Shown: in pieces, positions 1 to 9,792 of the stretch
Position numbering within the stretch: position 1 is the first letter of the stretch
Layout: each line of letters starts with the position of its first letter
Assembly (NCBI GenBank): GCA_020466095.1
Contig: CM035808.1
Location: 80,144,779-80,208,778 of the forward strand
Direction of reading: 5' to 3'
From: Chlorops oryzae
Lineage: Eukaryota; Arthropoda; Insecta; Diptera; Chloropidae
Length of the DNA stretch: 64,000 nucleotides
The notes under the pieces: model-generated
What the model was told of the DNA's origin: nothing
Database searches by the model: none
What the model saw: only the letters and a program-made list of their open reading frames with translations
Position numbers and translations under genes: made by a program

Positions 1-134
1 AAACGGTGCCGTTGCATTTGTTTATGATGCATTATTTATTGCACTGCTTTTGGCTTAGCGCTGATAGCGTGCCGTTGACGATAGAGCTGGCAGCGTTACG
101 TTAGCGTGTGACGTGACGGTTTTGACTCACAACA
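1..134 (-). repeat. 3' LTR of the retroelement, partial
   Basis: This is identical over its full 134 bases to the right end of the complete LTR (11698-11831). It ends in ACAACA on the plus strand, i.e. TGTTGTG on the element strand. The remainder of this LTR lies upstream of the window. Confidence 0.95.
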
Positions 135-147
135 TCCCTCCCCTCTT
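135..147 (-). other. Polypurine tract next to the 3' LTR
   Basis: On the element strand the sequence reads AAGAGGGGAGGGA and directly abuts the TGTTGTG that opens the LTR. This is the expected position and composition for the plus-strand primer of reverse transcription. Confidence 0.85.
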
Positions 148-1424
148 CGGCAAGTCGTGAGCATCACGACTGGTTTTCTGTCTGAAGGATGCGGTTGTTG
201 TAGCCAGGCATACTTCATGCTTAGTTTCGTCTCGATGATACAGATGAGGCGAGCTGAATACGTTTTATTAATTCCGGCTCGTGTTGTTGATGTTGTTACT
301 TGAATGTTGCTTACTCGCTGTTGTAGTGGGCGTGTAGACTCTGTTCACCCATGCGACTTTGATGATGTTCTTAGCGGTGTTCGATAGACCGATGCTGCTG
401 AAATTTTTTTTTTTGCTGTTATGATACTGCTTCTTGATCCATATTTATCGCTGCAGTGTAGTGGATATCTCAGTGAATTCTTGACTTTCTATGAACTAAT
501 TTTCGGGATACAATTCAAACGGTGTTACTGGCTAAATATTCTAGTTCTACGAAATGCTTACATAGGCAATTGAAAATTTTCTTTTTTTTTTTTTTGTTAG
601 TGCGACTCAAAAATATTTTGTTTTGGGACTCTTATAGTTTCTAATACATCATATTCTTAAATTTGGTAGTAAATGAAAATACTTATATATATTTCTTCTT
701 CTTTTTTTTTTTTTAATCCAAAGTACTTCACTAAATCCCCTTTTTTATTATTCTTTTTGACATTTTTTTTTTTTTTTTTTTTTTTTTTGTTATGGTATGG
801 CATGATTCTTTATATTACTTGTGCTACGTGCTACTACCCCTTCCCCCCCTTTAATGAAGGTTGAGGTTTTGTGCTGATTTGCCAAAATATCGCTGTGTAG
901 AAGACAAAATAAAAATATATAAATTTGTCAATGCGTTATTGGAAATATTCTACATGTGGTTTGCTTGCAATTGCTTTTCTCACCGATGCAGTTTACTTCG
1001 GTAATTAACCATGTGCAAGCATGCATTTTTGCTTGCAAATGCTTTCTCTTTACCCTTTTTGTTAGGTTCGGGTGCACATGTGGCTGCATTTTTCGTGCGT
1101 GCACGTGTGTCCTTGGGATCGAGAAAAAAAAATTTTTCGATACCGATATTGCCAGCAAATTTTATTTCGGATATTGACCATTTTCAGGCATGTGTTTTGC
1201 TTGCAAATGCTTTTTTTTTTTAACCGACGCAGTTTTCTTCGGTAATTAACCATGTGCAAGCAAATTCTATTTCGGATATTGACCATTTTCAAGCATGTGT
1301 TTTGCTTGCAAATGCTTTTTTAACCGAAATATTTTGTGAAAAAGAAAAAAAATTTTTCAAAATTTTTTTATTTATAGTCGCGTCCTCGTCGATTTCTTTT
1401 AAGTACGAAATTGACTTTCTTCGA
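148..1424. other. Non-coding 3' tail of the retroelement between PPT and antisense ORF
   Basis: Env normally ends close to the 3' LTR in insect errantiviruses; here about 1.7 kb lies between them. This part is T-rich with several long T runs. It contains a roughly 100-bp unit repeated imperfectly at about 955-1325, recognisable by TTCGGTAATTAACCATGTGC and TTTCGGATATTGACC. No ORF here looks coding. It could be the 5' exon or promoter region of the opposite-strand transcript proposed at 1513. Confidence 0.6.
955..1325. repeat. Imperfect ~100-bp tandem repeat in the retroelement tail
   Basis: The phrases TTTCGGATATTGACCATTTT, TTTGCTTGCAAATGCTTT and CTTCGGTAATTAACCATGTG recur two to three times with a spacing of about 100 bp. 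Repeats of this kind lie in the untranslated 3' regions of some retroelements. Confidence 0.7.
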
Positions 1425-1511
1425 GTAAGTATTTCTTTTTCCATATTTTTTTTTTTTTTTTGGTGAATATTGGTTAATGTTTTTATTTTTTTCATACCTT
1501 TTTCGTTCCAG
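1425..1511 (+). other. Candidate 87-nt intron on the strand opposite to the retroelement genes
   Basis: A GA|GTAAGTA donor is followed by a strongly T-rich stretch and a TTCGTTCCAG|G acceptor, a textbook small dipteran intron. The minus strand has no comparable signals here. It directly precedes an ATG at 1513. Confidence 0.5.
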
Positions 1512-1512
1512 G

Positions 1513-1737
1513 ATGACGTTCAATGATTTTTACACTATCGAGGATTATTATCTACGTGCGGAGCGGTACATGGTCCCGCCCCCCCCCCCCCCCTTTGAGA
1601 GGTATGGATCTATTTCTTCATCTGTTACCCACGTGTCCGGAGTTGTATGTCCCGTACTTGGATGTCAAGTACGACTTTTTAGGGATACCTCCTCGTCCGG
1701 TTCCTACCCCTCCACTTCGCTGGGTGTCCCTGCGTGA
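1513..1737 (+). CDS. Candidate antisense accessory ORF in the retroelement tail (74 aa)
   Basis: The ATG lies one base after a consensus splice acceptor, on the strand opposite to gag, pol and env. The ORF opens with an acidic/aromatic segment (DFYTIEDYYLRAERYM) followed by a run of six prolines encoded within a 15-C tract at 1579-1593, then a serine-rich part. A change in the C-run length would switch reading to the neighbouring frame, which is also open to 1786 and looks at least as protein-like (PELYVPYLDVKYDF). An AATAAA lies at 1810-1815. I recognise no family. An opposite-strand spliced gene near the 3' LTR resembles in layout the antisense genes of some complex retroviruses, but that is only analogy. 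It could also be a captured exon or chance. Confidence 0.35.
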   Translation: MTFNDFYTIEDYYLRAERYMVPPPPPPFERYGSISSSVTHVSGVVCPVLGCQVRLFRDTSSSGSYPSTSLGVPA

Positions 1738-1809
1738 CTTTTCCCATATTACGCACTTTCATTTTTGTTTGGAATCATGGGACTAAAAACTAAAAAAAAT
1801 TACTGTAAA

Positions 1810-1815
1810 AATAAA
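1810..1815 (+). promoter_or_regulatory. AATAAA downstream of the antisense ORF
   Basis: A consensus poly(A) signal lies 24 bases after the end of the longer of the two overlapping antisense reading frames. The surroundings are A-rich, so a chance match is possible. Confidence 0.25.
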
Positions 1816-1871
1816 AAGAGGAGAAAAAAAAATAATAATAAAAATATATTGTTAACTAATTTCATATGCCT

Positions 1872-3413
1872 TTAATTTATGTCGACGTTAGGTTCTTTGC
1901 TCGCGGCTTTTTCTCTGAATTGTTTATTGAGTGTCCGAATGCTTGTTCTTCTTTGTGGTTGCCTTTCTGAGAGTTCCAGGTTATTTCTTATGTTCACGCT
2001 TTTGTTTCGGAGACAGACACACAGGTATATGACTCCTATTATTGCTGCTATGACGAGCGTGGTGCTTATGCCATATGATATATTCCTGTGTAATGTTAGT
2101 TCTTCAATGAGTTTTCGATTTTTAACACTTTTTATTTGAATTTCTTCGAAGTTAATGGTGTCGTTGAATTTGATATTGTTGTTTTCGTTTTCTTGGTAGA
2201 AATATTTTTCGTTCATTATGATCTGAGTATTCGTAAAATTTTGGTTTTGAATGATTATGGTGCAATTGGAGAAGGATATGAGTACGTTCTTGTTAAGTGT
2301 AATGTTGCGCTTGTCGCAATCGTGTGTGATCTGCGTTTGCCTCGCGTTTTTTATTAGTAGTGTTGATTCGTCTATGTATTGTATGGAGATTTTGTTGTTA
2401 TACTCGAGTCTACATGTGTTAAGAAAAACGCAGTTTCTACTCTTTTTCAGTTCCTTTCGTACCGCATTTTCCATGAAACTGTAAGTTGTGTTATCTATTA
2501 TTGTGATATGTTCGTCTCTTTCTATTATTTCCTTGTGACTCAGGTTTGGAAGAGGGGTTAACCATTTTACTTCTATTTTCCGGAAGTTTCTTGGGATTTT
2601 TACTGCGATTATTAGTGCTTTGTTTACGTATGACATCACTCCCACTCTGATTAGTTTTACTTTGTAATAGTCCATTTTGAATCTTTTTATCTCCTCCGTC
2701 GTTAGTATGTTGGGATGCGCCACCCCGTTTTTTGCTGCCGAGATACTGTCCTGTATGATGTTGACCTTTTCCTCTATGCTTTTTAGTTTTAGCATTTGGT
2801 CATGATAACGGAGGTGCTTAGTGATTTCGTCGTTTTGTCTTTTTACGGTGGTGAATACTTCGTTAACCATGCCCAGATCCTTTTCCATCGTCCTTTTTAT
2901 CGTTGACATTGTTTCGTTGAAAAAATCGTTTATGTATATTTGTTCGTTCAACCCTTTTATGGCGTTATGGCTATTCTGATCTGCCAATGTCAGGTGCTCT
3001 AGGATTTCTTTCCGGTCGTCGTCGTCCATGACGCCAAATAGCCAGTTGGCGGCCGTACCTACTGCGTTCAGAAGTCCTCTTCGAGATCGATCATTCTCCC
3101 TTGGTATTATGGAGCTAATTTTTGATCTGATTTTTCTAATTTCTGCCAGCAGCAATTCTCTGTTTTTTATTTCCACCGTATCGACATACTCGTTGATTGT
3201 GTTGATGACCTTCAGGATTTCGGCTGGGTGTATCACATGTAGCGCGGTGTAGAAATCCGCTATAATTTCTGTTTCTTTTATGTGGATCTGGACAAATCCT
3301 CCTTGTTCGTCTACTGGCGTTATTTGAAGTCGTCCGTAGGTGACTGTTGTTATTAACCCCAAGATGATTATTTTTTCCTGAAAAGAAAAAGAAAATGGAA
3401 TTTGCACACACAT
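1872..3413 (-). CDS. env: Retroviral-type envelope glycoprotein (Env), errantivirus/baculovirus-F-like
   Basis: The 513-codon frame is open throughout. A hydrophobic signal-like segment lies at residues about 15-27. A furin-type site RSRR at 109-112 is directly followed by a fusion-peptide-like stretch GLLNAVGTAANWLFG, the signature shared by insect errantivirus Env and baculovirus F proteins. The middle is helical and rich in N-glycosylation motifs (NETM, NTTY, NITL, NCTI, NFTN, NISY). One membrane span (around 446-467) precedes a basic cytoplasmic tail of about 45 residues. The first residues of the open frame overlap a 3' splice site (AG at 3378), so the real protein probably begins in a 5' exon and joins at 3377, as known for gypsy-type env mRNAs. 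Role: membrane fusion and possible cell-to-cell spread of particles. It is the only gene of the element without a visible disruption. Confidence 0.9.
   Translation of the reverse strand: MCVQIPFSFSFQEKIIILGLITTVTYGRLQITPVDEQGGFVQIHIKETEIIADFYTALHVIHPAEILKVINTINEYVDTVEIKNRELLLAEIRKIRSKISSIIPRENDRSRRGLLNAVGTAANWLFGVMDDDDRKEILEHLTLADQNSHNAIKGLNEQIYINDFFNETMSTIKRTMEKDLGMVNEVFTTVKRQNDEITKHLRYHDQMLKLKSIEEKVNIIQDSISAAKNGVAHPNILTTEEIKRFKMDYYKVKLIRVGVMSYVNKALIIAVKIPRNFRKIEVKWLTPLPNLSHKEIIERDEHITIIDNTTYSFMENAVRKELKKSRNCVFLNTCRLEYNNKISIQYIDESTLLIKNARQTQITHDCDKRNITLNKNVLISFSNCTIIIQNQNFTNTQIIMNEKYFYQENENNNIKFNDTINFEEIQIKSVKNRKLIEELTLHRNISYGISTTLVIAAIIGVIYLCVCLRNKSVNIRNNLELSERQPQRRTSIRTLNKQFREKAASKEPNVDIN
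3378..3400 (-). other. 3' splice site for env mRNA
   Basis: On the element strand CATTTTCTTTTTCTTTTCAG is followed by GAAAAAATAATC. The pyrimidine tract plus CAG|G immediately precedes the Env signal segment. Errantivirus env is known to be made from a spliced subgenomic RNA. Confidence 0.65.
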
Positions 3414-3545
3414 CTACGCTCTTTGTCGCTTTCACAAAGGCTCCTCCACTATCTCCACCTATTTCCGTTGGACAAATAAAACAATGTGTTTGCAAATATT
3501 GTTAAAAGAATGCTCTATTTCTACAAATTTTTTTTTTTTTTATTA

Positions 3546-4514
3546 TTAGTTGGCATGTTGGTATGTTATTGCGCATTTAAATTGTTTATATCTAACATCC
3601 CCTTTGCGTGAGATAAATACGGAATATATTTTAGTCTTATATATTATTTTACAGTACTTTCTATTCCCTGGCTTACAATTCGCTTTAATTCTTTGAATTT
3701 CATTCTGCAAGAACTTTTGCTCCTCCTCCGTCTCATTCCATTCTGCGCGAGTCATCTTTTGCTCCGTTATTAATTTGTCGAGGAATATTCTTGAAATTTT
3801 ACTTTCCTCCACAAAGGCGTCTCGGGGCAAAAAGGCACGTCCTGAACTTACGACGTCTCGGTATTTTTCCGCAAACCGGAGCAAATATATTCCGCAATCA
3901 TTTAGATTTTGTTGTTGGCTGCATTCCGGATATATTAGCGGCATCGCATTTTCCGAATACTCCGTGGTGTCTGCTGGACATTTTCTTTTTGCCTCCCATT
4001 GCACAATTGACCTAATTTTTTCTGCGATTTTCTATGCATTGTGCGGTTTTAGGGAGTCCAGTACGTAGATCGCTGGCCATGTTACGATTGCCAGCATCCA
4101 GTGGTTTCGCTCGTGTACTGGGATCACTAGGCTCTCGCACTCGAAGATGTACACTCTTTTTAGAAAACCGTTTAAGCGTAATTGTTCCGGCATTGACTTT
4201 TCCTTTGATGAGGTTGCGCATGCATAAAAGTGCGTGTCGAATACGTGAATCTTCTTGTTGTTCGCCTTTCTCATCAACCATGGCAGCAGGGTGTTGATAT
4301 GGTCGTCGTTAAGCCAATTTGTCTCATTGACTCTATCCGAATTCCAGTTTATTTTATTTATTCTGCACGACATTGCGTTCCGCTCGACCTTTCTTGTATA
4401 TCTCTTTTGCTGGTTTAAATGTTTGTCTTTCAACATATGCTGAGTGGTTGAGGATTGTATCGATTTGAAAAATATTTTTAGCAGACGGGAGTTCGATTCC
4501 GATCGAAGTGGCAT
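3546..4514 (-). pseudogene. Ulp1/SENP-like (C48) cysteine protease gene between pol and env, one in-frame stop
   Basis: One reading frame of about 322 codons, starting at the ATG at 4514, is broken only by a TAG at 4032-4034. Features of the C48 peptidase fold are in order: WLNDDHIN at the start of the domain, KKIHVFDTHFYA, the catalytic His in IPVHERNHW (4101-4103), the Asp in YVLDSL (4056-4058), the oxyanion Gln in SQQQN and the nucleophile Cys in NDCGIYLLRFAE (3894-3896). The stop lies between Asp and Cys, so this copy would lose the nucleophile unless the stop is read through. Family members cleave SUMO or other ubiquitin-like proteins. It lies on the sense strand, after the pol stop (4724) and before the env splice acceptor (3378), so it sits as an accessory gene of the retroelement. 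It may be made from a spliced RNA. A captured fragment from another transposon is the alternative. Confidence 0.85.
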
Positions 4515-4723
4515 TTTGTGAATTGCAAGCAAAAAAAAATTTTTTTTTTTTCTTTACCTTTAGGAATTGCTATGTTCACACTTCTCGTAAACGCCTTGGT
4601 TGGCATATTACATATTTCGGTGTATTTTAAATGTGTGCTACTATTATATTTTTTTGTTCGTAAAAAAAAATTTTCATTACTTATATATATTTTTTTTTTT
4701 GTTTTGTCGCCGTAAGGCACGGG

Positions 4724-6901
4724 TTATTGTTTTGTTTGTTGTTCTTTTTGATGATGGCGCTTTATTAAGTTTTTGTGGAATGTTTTTTCTTTTCCTTTGA
4801 TTTTCAATTTTACGTTCACCGGCGTTGGAATTGATACAATCGAATAAGGGCCTTCCCAAATGGGTGAGAATTTATTTTTTCGGTTTTGGTTCTTTAGCCA
4901 CACTTTGTCTCCAGTCTGAAATTCTCCGACTTTCGAGCCCTTATCGTAGTATCGCTTTGATTTTTCTTTAGCTATTTTTTGGTTTTCTCGTACTAACTGA
5001 TGGGTGCGCTGGATTTGATATTTTAATATTTTTGCAAAATCGTCTGTGTTGTACAGTGGCTCCGGTTTTCTTTTTAAGTTAAGTGGGATGTCGGCTTCAA
5101 ATCCAAAAATTATTTTACATGGTGTCTGTTTTGTGGATGAATGGACTGTGCTGTTATGCACGTGCATAGCGTGGTGCAGCCATTCATCCCAATTTGTGCC
5201 ATCCTCCTTGACAAAATTTCGGAGAAATTCCGCAAGAGGTCGGTGACTCCTTTCAAGAGCACCATTGGCTTGGGGGTGGTATGGTGAAGTTTGGGATTTC
5301 TTGATTCCAAGAATTTTGCAAACTTCCTTAAATAATTTAGATGTAAAGTTTGTGCCGTTATCCGTGATTAAAACCTTTGGTATCTGGAATTTTGATATTA
5401 TCTCGTTGAAAAAAGCTTTTGCCACTGTTACCGCCTCTGCATCCGGAATAGCTGTGCAGATGAAAAATTTTGAAAAATCGTCTATGAATGTTAAGATGTA
5501 TTTGTTTCCTCTCGATGTTTCCGGTAGGGGGCCTACCATATCCATATAAACTTTGTAGAAAGGGCCGTGAGCTATGTCTGTGAGTACCATGGGCATTCTT
5601 TCTACTTTTGAGCATTTATTCCGCTGGCATTTCTCGCAGTTTTTTATATAATTTCGAATCTCTCTCTGCATGCCGTTCCACTTGTACTGTCGTCGAATGC
5701 GGAAATATGTTTTTATAGCTCCCTTGTGACCTCCTAATGGCCCATCGTGAAAATTTTTAAGCACCTTTTCGATGTCCTTTCTCTGTGTTAAAAATTCTGC
5801 TAAATCCTCTGTCTCTGGGTTATCTGTGGGGTTTGTATCTTCCGAATCATCTCTGCTTTTCTTTGTCTCTGTATTTTCATCGCTCTGCTCTATTTTTGAC
5901 TGTGTTTGTGCTCTTGTTACCACTGCCACAAGATTATTTTCATATGGTAATCGACTCAATGCGTCTGCGTTTAAATTATATTTTCCAGCTTTGTAACAGA
6001 TTTCGAAATCGAATTCCGAGAGCTTATGGCGGAACCTCGCCAATCGGGATGTTTGATCCTTTAGATTTGCTATTCCTTTTAGAGGTTTGTGGTCTGTGTA
6101 AACCGTAAAGGGGCGGCCTAAAAGGTAGCACCGGAAATTTTTAGTCGCCCACACAATGGCAAGGAATTCTTTTTCGATTGTTGAGTATCGTTTCTCGGTT
6201 GCGCTTAATGCTCGGCTTGCGAACGCGATCGGCTGATCGTCGCCCGGCTCGCCTTGTGAGAGTACCGCTCCTAGTGCTTCGTTACTTGCATCCGTTGTTA
6301 ACAGGAATGGCTTTGTGAAATCTGCATACTTTAACAGTGGTGGACTAGTTATTGCAGCTTTAATGGCTATTACTGCCATTTGGCATGCATCCGTCCAAAC
6401 GAATTCAGCATCTTTTCTTAGCAGTGATGTCAAAGGTAGAAGAAGCGCTGCTGCATTCGGAATGAACTTTCGGTAGTAGTTTGCTAGTCCAAGGAATGCT
6501 TGCAATTCTTTCTTATTTTTTGGTATCGGGAAAATTTTTACACATTCGACCTTACTTGGGTCCGGCCGCACGCCTTGGTCGGAACACTTGTGACCCAAAT
6601 ATACAACTTCTTTTCTTAAGAATTGACATTTTTCCGTTTGTATTTTCAATTTGCTGCTTCTTAGGGCTTGTAGTACTTTACGTAGCCTTATTTCGTGTTG
6701 TTTAAGGTTACTTCCGTAAATTACTATGTCGTCCAAATAAACAAAACAATCGACGCCTTGCAAGCCGGTCAGAACATTATTCATAATCCTTTGAAAGGTT
6801 GCCGGAGCTCCGGAGAGTCTGAATGGCATTCTTACGAATTCGTAATGTCCTATTCCAGTACTGAATGCTGTTTTTTGTCTGTCTTTCTCGTTTACAAGCA
6901 C
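4724..6901 (-). pseudogene. pol: pol, C-terminal part: RT (YLDD half), RNase H, integrase
   Basis: The frame is the same as that of the upstream pol half, separated only by the TAA at 6902-6904. Residue positions count from 6901. The RT half contains KTAFST, MPFRLSGAPATFQ (usually MPFGL, so a Gly-to-Arg change) and the catalytic FVYLDD at 53-58. RNase H follows with TTDASN, a Glu in TIEKEFLA and VYTDHKPL. Integrase has the zinc-binding start (HDGPLGGH, CEKCQRNK), the DDE core (VYMDMVGP, ITDNGTNF, NGALERSH) and a GPY/F-type C-terminal module (PIWEGPYSIVSIPTPV). It ends close to a T/A-rich spacer before the Ulp1 gene. It belongs to Ty3/Gypsy in the 17.6/297/gypsy range. Confidence 0.93.
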
Positions 6902-8440
6902 TTAATGGTAACCGCTTGCCAGGTCTAGCGTTGTGAAATATCGGCTGCAACCGAGTTGGTCGAGAATCTCATCAATGCGGGGTATAGGAAATACCTGCTT
7001 GACGGTTACGTCATTCAGCTGCCGAAAATCGACCACCAATCGCCATTTCTTTTTCCCGTCTGCACCTGCCTTTTTCGGCACTAGAATGATTGGTGCGTTC
7101 CAAGGTGATTTGCTTGGAGCAATTATGCCTTGGTCCAACATCTCTTCCACCTGTTTATTTATCTCCGCCTTGTGGGCCTCCGGAAGGCGATATTGCCGAA
7201 TATTTATTGGTGCTTTTCCGACCTCTGTAGGTATTTCGTGGTTGAGCACAGTGGTGTAACTCAATTCGTCACCCTTTAGGTGGAAAACATCCGCATAGTC
7301 CTTGCATATATTCGCTATGGACTGTCTTTCTTCGTCGTTCAAATTTTTTTCCAATTTCAAGGAATTTATTAACAGATTTGTCCTCTCATTTTTCTCATCG
7401 CTCTCAACTACGTTGACTTCTAGCGTGTTTACTGTTCTATACTCCTTTAATAGTGAGTATTTTAGTTCCGTACCTCCTTTTATTTCCGCAACTTTTTCGG
7501 AGGCGTTTAGTACTGTCACGAATCCAACCCCATTCTTTGGTCTAGATAGACTCTCTCCTAGGTATACCTGTGTAGCAATTGTTGTCTTATGCACGACTAC
7601 TTCTTCCTTGAGTAGTCCTGTGTTTACTCGTGCTATTCCCGCTGCTCTGGGGGGGATTTTTATGGTTTCTGCTATAAAAATCCTTTTTCTTGCACATTTC
7701 AATGGCACTCTGGCCACTGGGTTGCCTCCTTCCTTGAAGATCAACTGTTTCTCAATAGTGTCCAAGATAGTTCTGTTCCAGAGCATGTCTCTTCCCAGGA
7801 GACCATCTGCTGGCAAACTGCTATTGCATGGTACTACGTGCATTTCCATATTTAATGCTGTGATCGTATTATGTTTAATCGTCACTGATCCAATAGTACT
7901 GGAATCTCCTCCGAATGCTCCTCTTAAGCATTTCGTGTCCTCCATTTTTATCGGTACGTCTTCCTTTAAGACTTCCCTTTTCACTAAACTTGCATCTGAT
8001 CCTGAGTCGACCAATAGGGTGATGCTGCCATTGATAGCCTGATTGCAGGGTATTTCGATGTAGGCATCATCCTCTTGAGTCTCCGTTATGGCAGTGCAAT
8101 TTGAAAATCTTGGCGTGTTTCTGTCGCATTGTGAGTCCACCGTTCTGATACTGTCGTTGATAGCCTGTTCACAGGATAATTCAACGCCTTCATCTCTTTG
8201 TGGGCCGTTATGTGCAAACGTTAACAGTTTTTTCGCGCTTTGGAGAACATTGGTATACAAACTTTTTATGAGTTTTTTGTTTTCTTGTCCTATTTCAAAC
8301 ATATTCTTTATACTGGCCGCTTCTATCTCGCATACGGGGTAGGTGAATACTGTAACAGTGCTTTTAAAAGACACTCTCTTCTTTTTATTCTCTTTTGTAA
8401 TTTTCTTCTCGTCGGTTTCACCATCAAAGTGTATTTCCAT
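6902..8440 (-). pseudogene. pol: pol, N-terminal part: aspartic protease and first half of RT, ends at in-frame TAA
   Basis: The first ~130 residues are not recognised. The retropepsin active site is TLLVDSGSDASLV (DSG at about 145-147), followed by the typical LLGRDMLW. RT starts near residue 395 and holds SPWNAPIILVPKK, VVDFRQLNDVTVKQVFPIPR and TLDLASGYH. The frame stops exactly after GYH, where family members have Gln; TAA is one transition from CAA. The frame continues without a shift in the downstream part, so this is a single nonsense change in RT. The ATG at 8440 is probably not the real start, because the frame is open for about 28 codons further upstream and pol is normally entered by frameshifting from gag. 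Confidence 0.92.
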
Positions 8441-8624
8441 GTTTCCGCCTATTTTGTTTTTTATCTCATTCCGTGGTATTTCTCTTTTGGACTTTCCCCA
8501 TCTGTTAGTAGTTGAAGTTCCGAAATCGTGGTTTCCTTATTGTTATGATGACCTGCTCCTTGTTTTTGATTTTTACCCGGATCAGGTTTTGGCCGCTCTT
8601 TTGCTTTTGTTTTGGCATCCCAGT

Positions 8625-8789
8625 CTATTGGCCAAGACTGGGCCGCTGGGAGTTTCCCGGGTTCTGCTGCTCTTGTTGAGGGCAGTTTCTGGCAATATGC
8701 TTGAATCCTTTGCAAAGAAAACACTGTACTTGGTTGTTGTTATTCGACCCTCGACGGTTATTTTGTGCTGGCCTTTGTTGTGGGTTTTG
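8625..8789 (-). pseudogene. gag: gag C-terminal tail after an in-frame stop, with one more zinc knuckle
   Basis: The gag frame continues past the TAA at 8790-8792 for 54 codons to a TAG at 8625-8627. This stretch is Gln/Asn-rich and carries another CCHC box, CFLCKGFKHIARNC. The TAA is therefore probably a C-to-T nonsense change (CAA to TAA), like the one in RT. After 8625 the neighbouring frame stays open to 8461 and the pol frame opens shortly afterwards, consistent with an overlapping gag/pol junction. Confidence 0.7.
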
Positions 8790-9686
8790 TTATGTATTGT
8801 TATGACCTTTAATGTGACATTTATCGCAGAATAGGCTGCTTAATTTGCTCCAACAATCATCAACTATGTGTCCTACTTTGCCGCAGTGTGTGCAAGTTAG
8901 GTTAGATGCCTTACTGGCCTCCATTATTGTCTGTTTGCTTTTCATGCAGCTAGGACTTCCTTCGTGTCCATACGTTCCACACAGCGTGCAATAGGGTGTA
9001 TTCCTTCTCTTTACACATACATCTCGTGTGTGTCCTTGCTGTTGACAGAATGAACAATTCAGTTCTGTTGATAGTGCGGAATTAATAGTATTTATATTCA
9101 ATTTGTCAGATTTCAAAATGTTTTCGGAATTTTCTGCCGCATTTATGAGATCCCGCAAACTGGGGTCTGTCATGTTTATCAGTGATTGTTTTAGGGAATG
9201 ATCCTTTAATCCCGTAATGAAATGCCTTTTTGCCAGATCTTGGTATTCCCATAACGCCGCTCTTGATTCTTCCGTAGTCCATTTTTTTGTGATCATTTCT
9301 TCCGCCTCTTTTAGGTTAGTTTCCATTCGACCTCCGAACAGCGACGCGGACTCACCTGTTTGTTGATGACCGTTTATAATATCTGCTCTAATATCTTCCA
9401 ACGTTCTTACTGTTGCGTATGTTTGTTGCACAAAGTCGCGGAGTTCATTTAGAGTCTCGATTTTTCTGGTGCCAATGGTGTTGAACGCAGCCCCCGACAG
9501 TCGCTGCCTTATACATGTAATGGCTTTCTGTATGTCCTCCGGGGTAATCATACAATTGAGCAATTCTATGCCTTCGACAAATTTTATTACATCAGCCTTA
9601 AACTCAGGTCCTCTTGCTCCGGAAAAGGATGGTACGAATCGTTGGACATTTTTAACAATTTCTGCAACGTTCTGTGGACTTGCCAT
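8790..9686 (-). CDS. gag: gag, capsid and zinc-knuckle nucleocapsid part
   Basis: 298 codons. The N-terminal two thirds look like a retroelement capsid (FVPSFSGARG, then an alpha-helical region). The C-terminal third has a row of zinc knuckles: CSFCQQQGHTRDVC, CTLCGTYGHEGSPSC, CTHCGKVGHIVDDC and an incomplete CDKCHIKGH. Gag packages the RNA and builds the particle. Having four to five knuckles is unusual for Gypsy elements, which have none to two. The start methionine is internal: an open frame reaches upstream into the coiled-coil part with a one-base frame change at an A9 run. It ends in a stop followed by more gag-like sequence. Confidence 0.85.
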   Translation of the reverse strand: MASPQNVAEIVKNVQRFVPSFSGARGPEFKADVIKFVEGIELLNCMITPEDIQKAITCIRQRLSGAAFNTIGTRKIETLNELRDFVQQTYATVRTLEDIRADIINGHQQTGESASLFGGRMETNLKEAEEMITKKWTTEESRAALWEYQDLAKRHFITGLKDHSLKQSLINMTDPSLRDLINAAENSENILKSDKLNINTINSALSTELNCSFCQQQGHTRDVCVKRRNTPYCTLCGTYGHEGSPSCMKSKQTIMEASKASNLTCTHCGKVGHIVDDCWSKLSSLFCDKCHIKGHNNT

Positions 9687-9792
9687 TGTTACCTCAATTC
9701 TGGGTGTTTGTATTGGGCCTGATGTTGTTCCGGAATTGTTCGGTATGCGCCTGGTGGGAAATGGAGATGTCCTGCAAACTGTTCTTAATTCT

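Noticed and set aside
3136..3495. 119-codon ORF overlapping env
   Set aside because: Shadow frame of env; the env frame has the furin site, fusion peptide and membrane span.
7302..8042. 246-codon plus-strand ORF opposite to pol
   Set aside because: It is the complement of the well-supported protease/RT frame and shows no motif.
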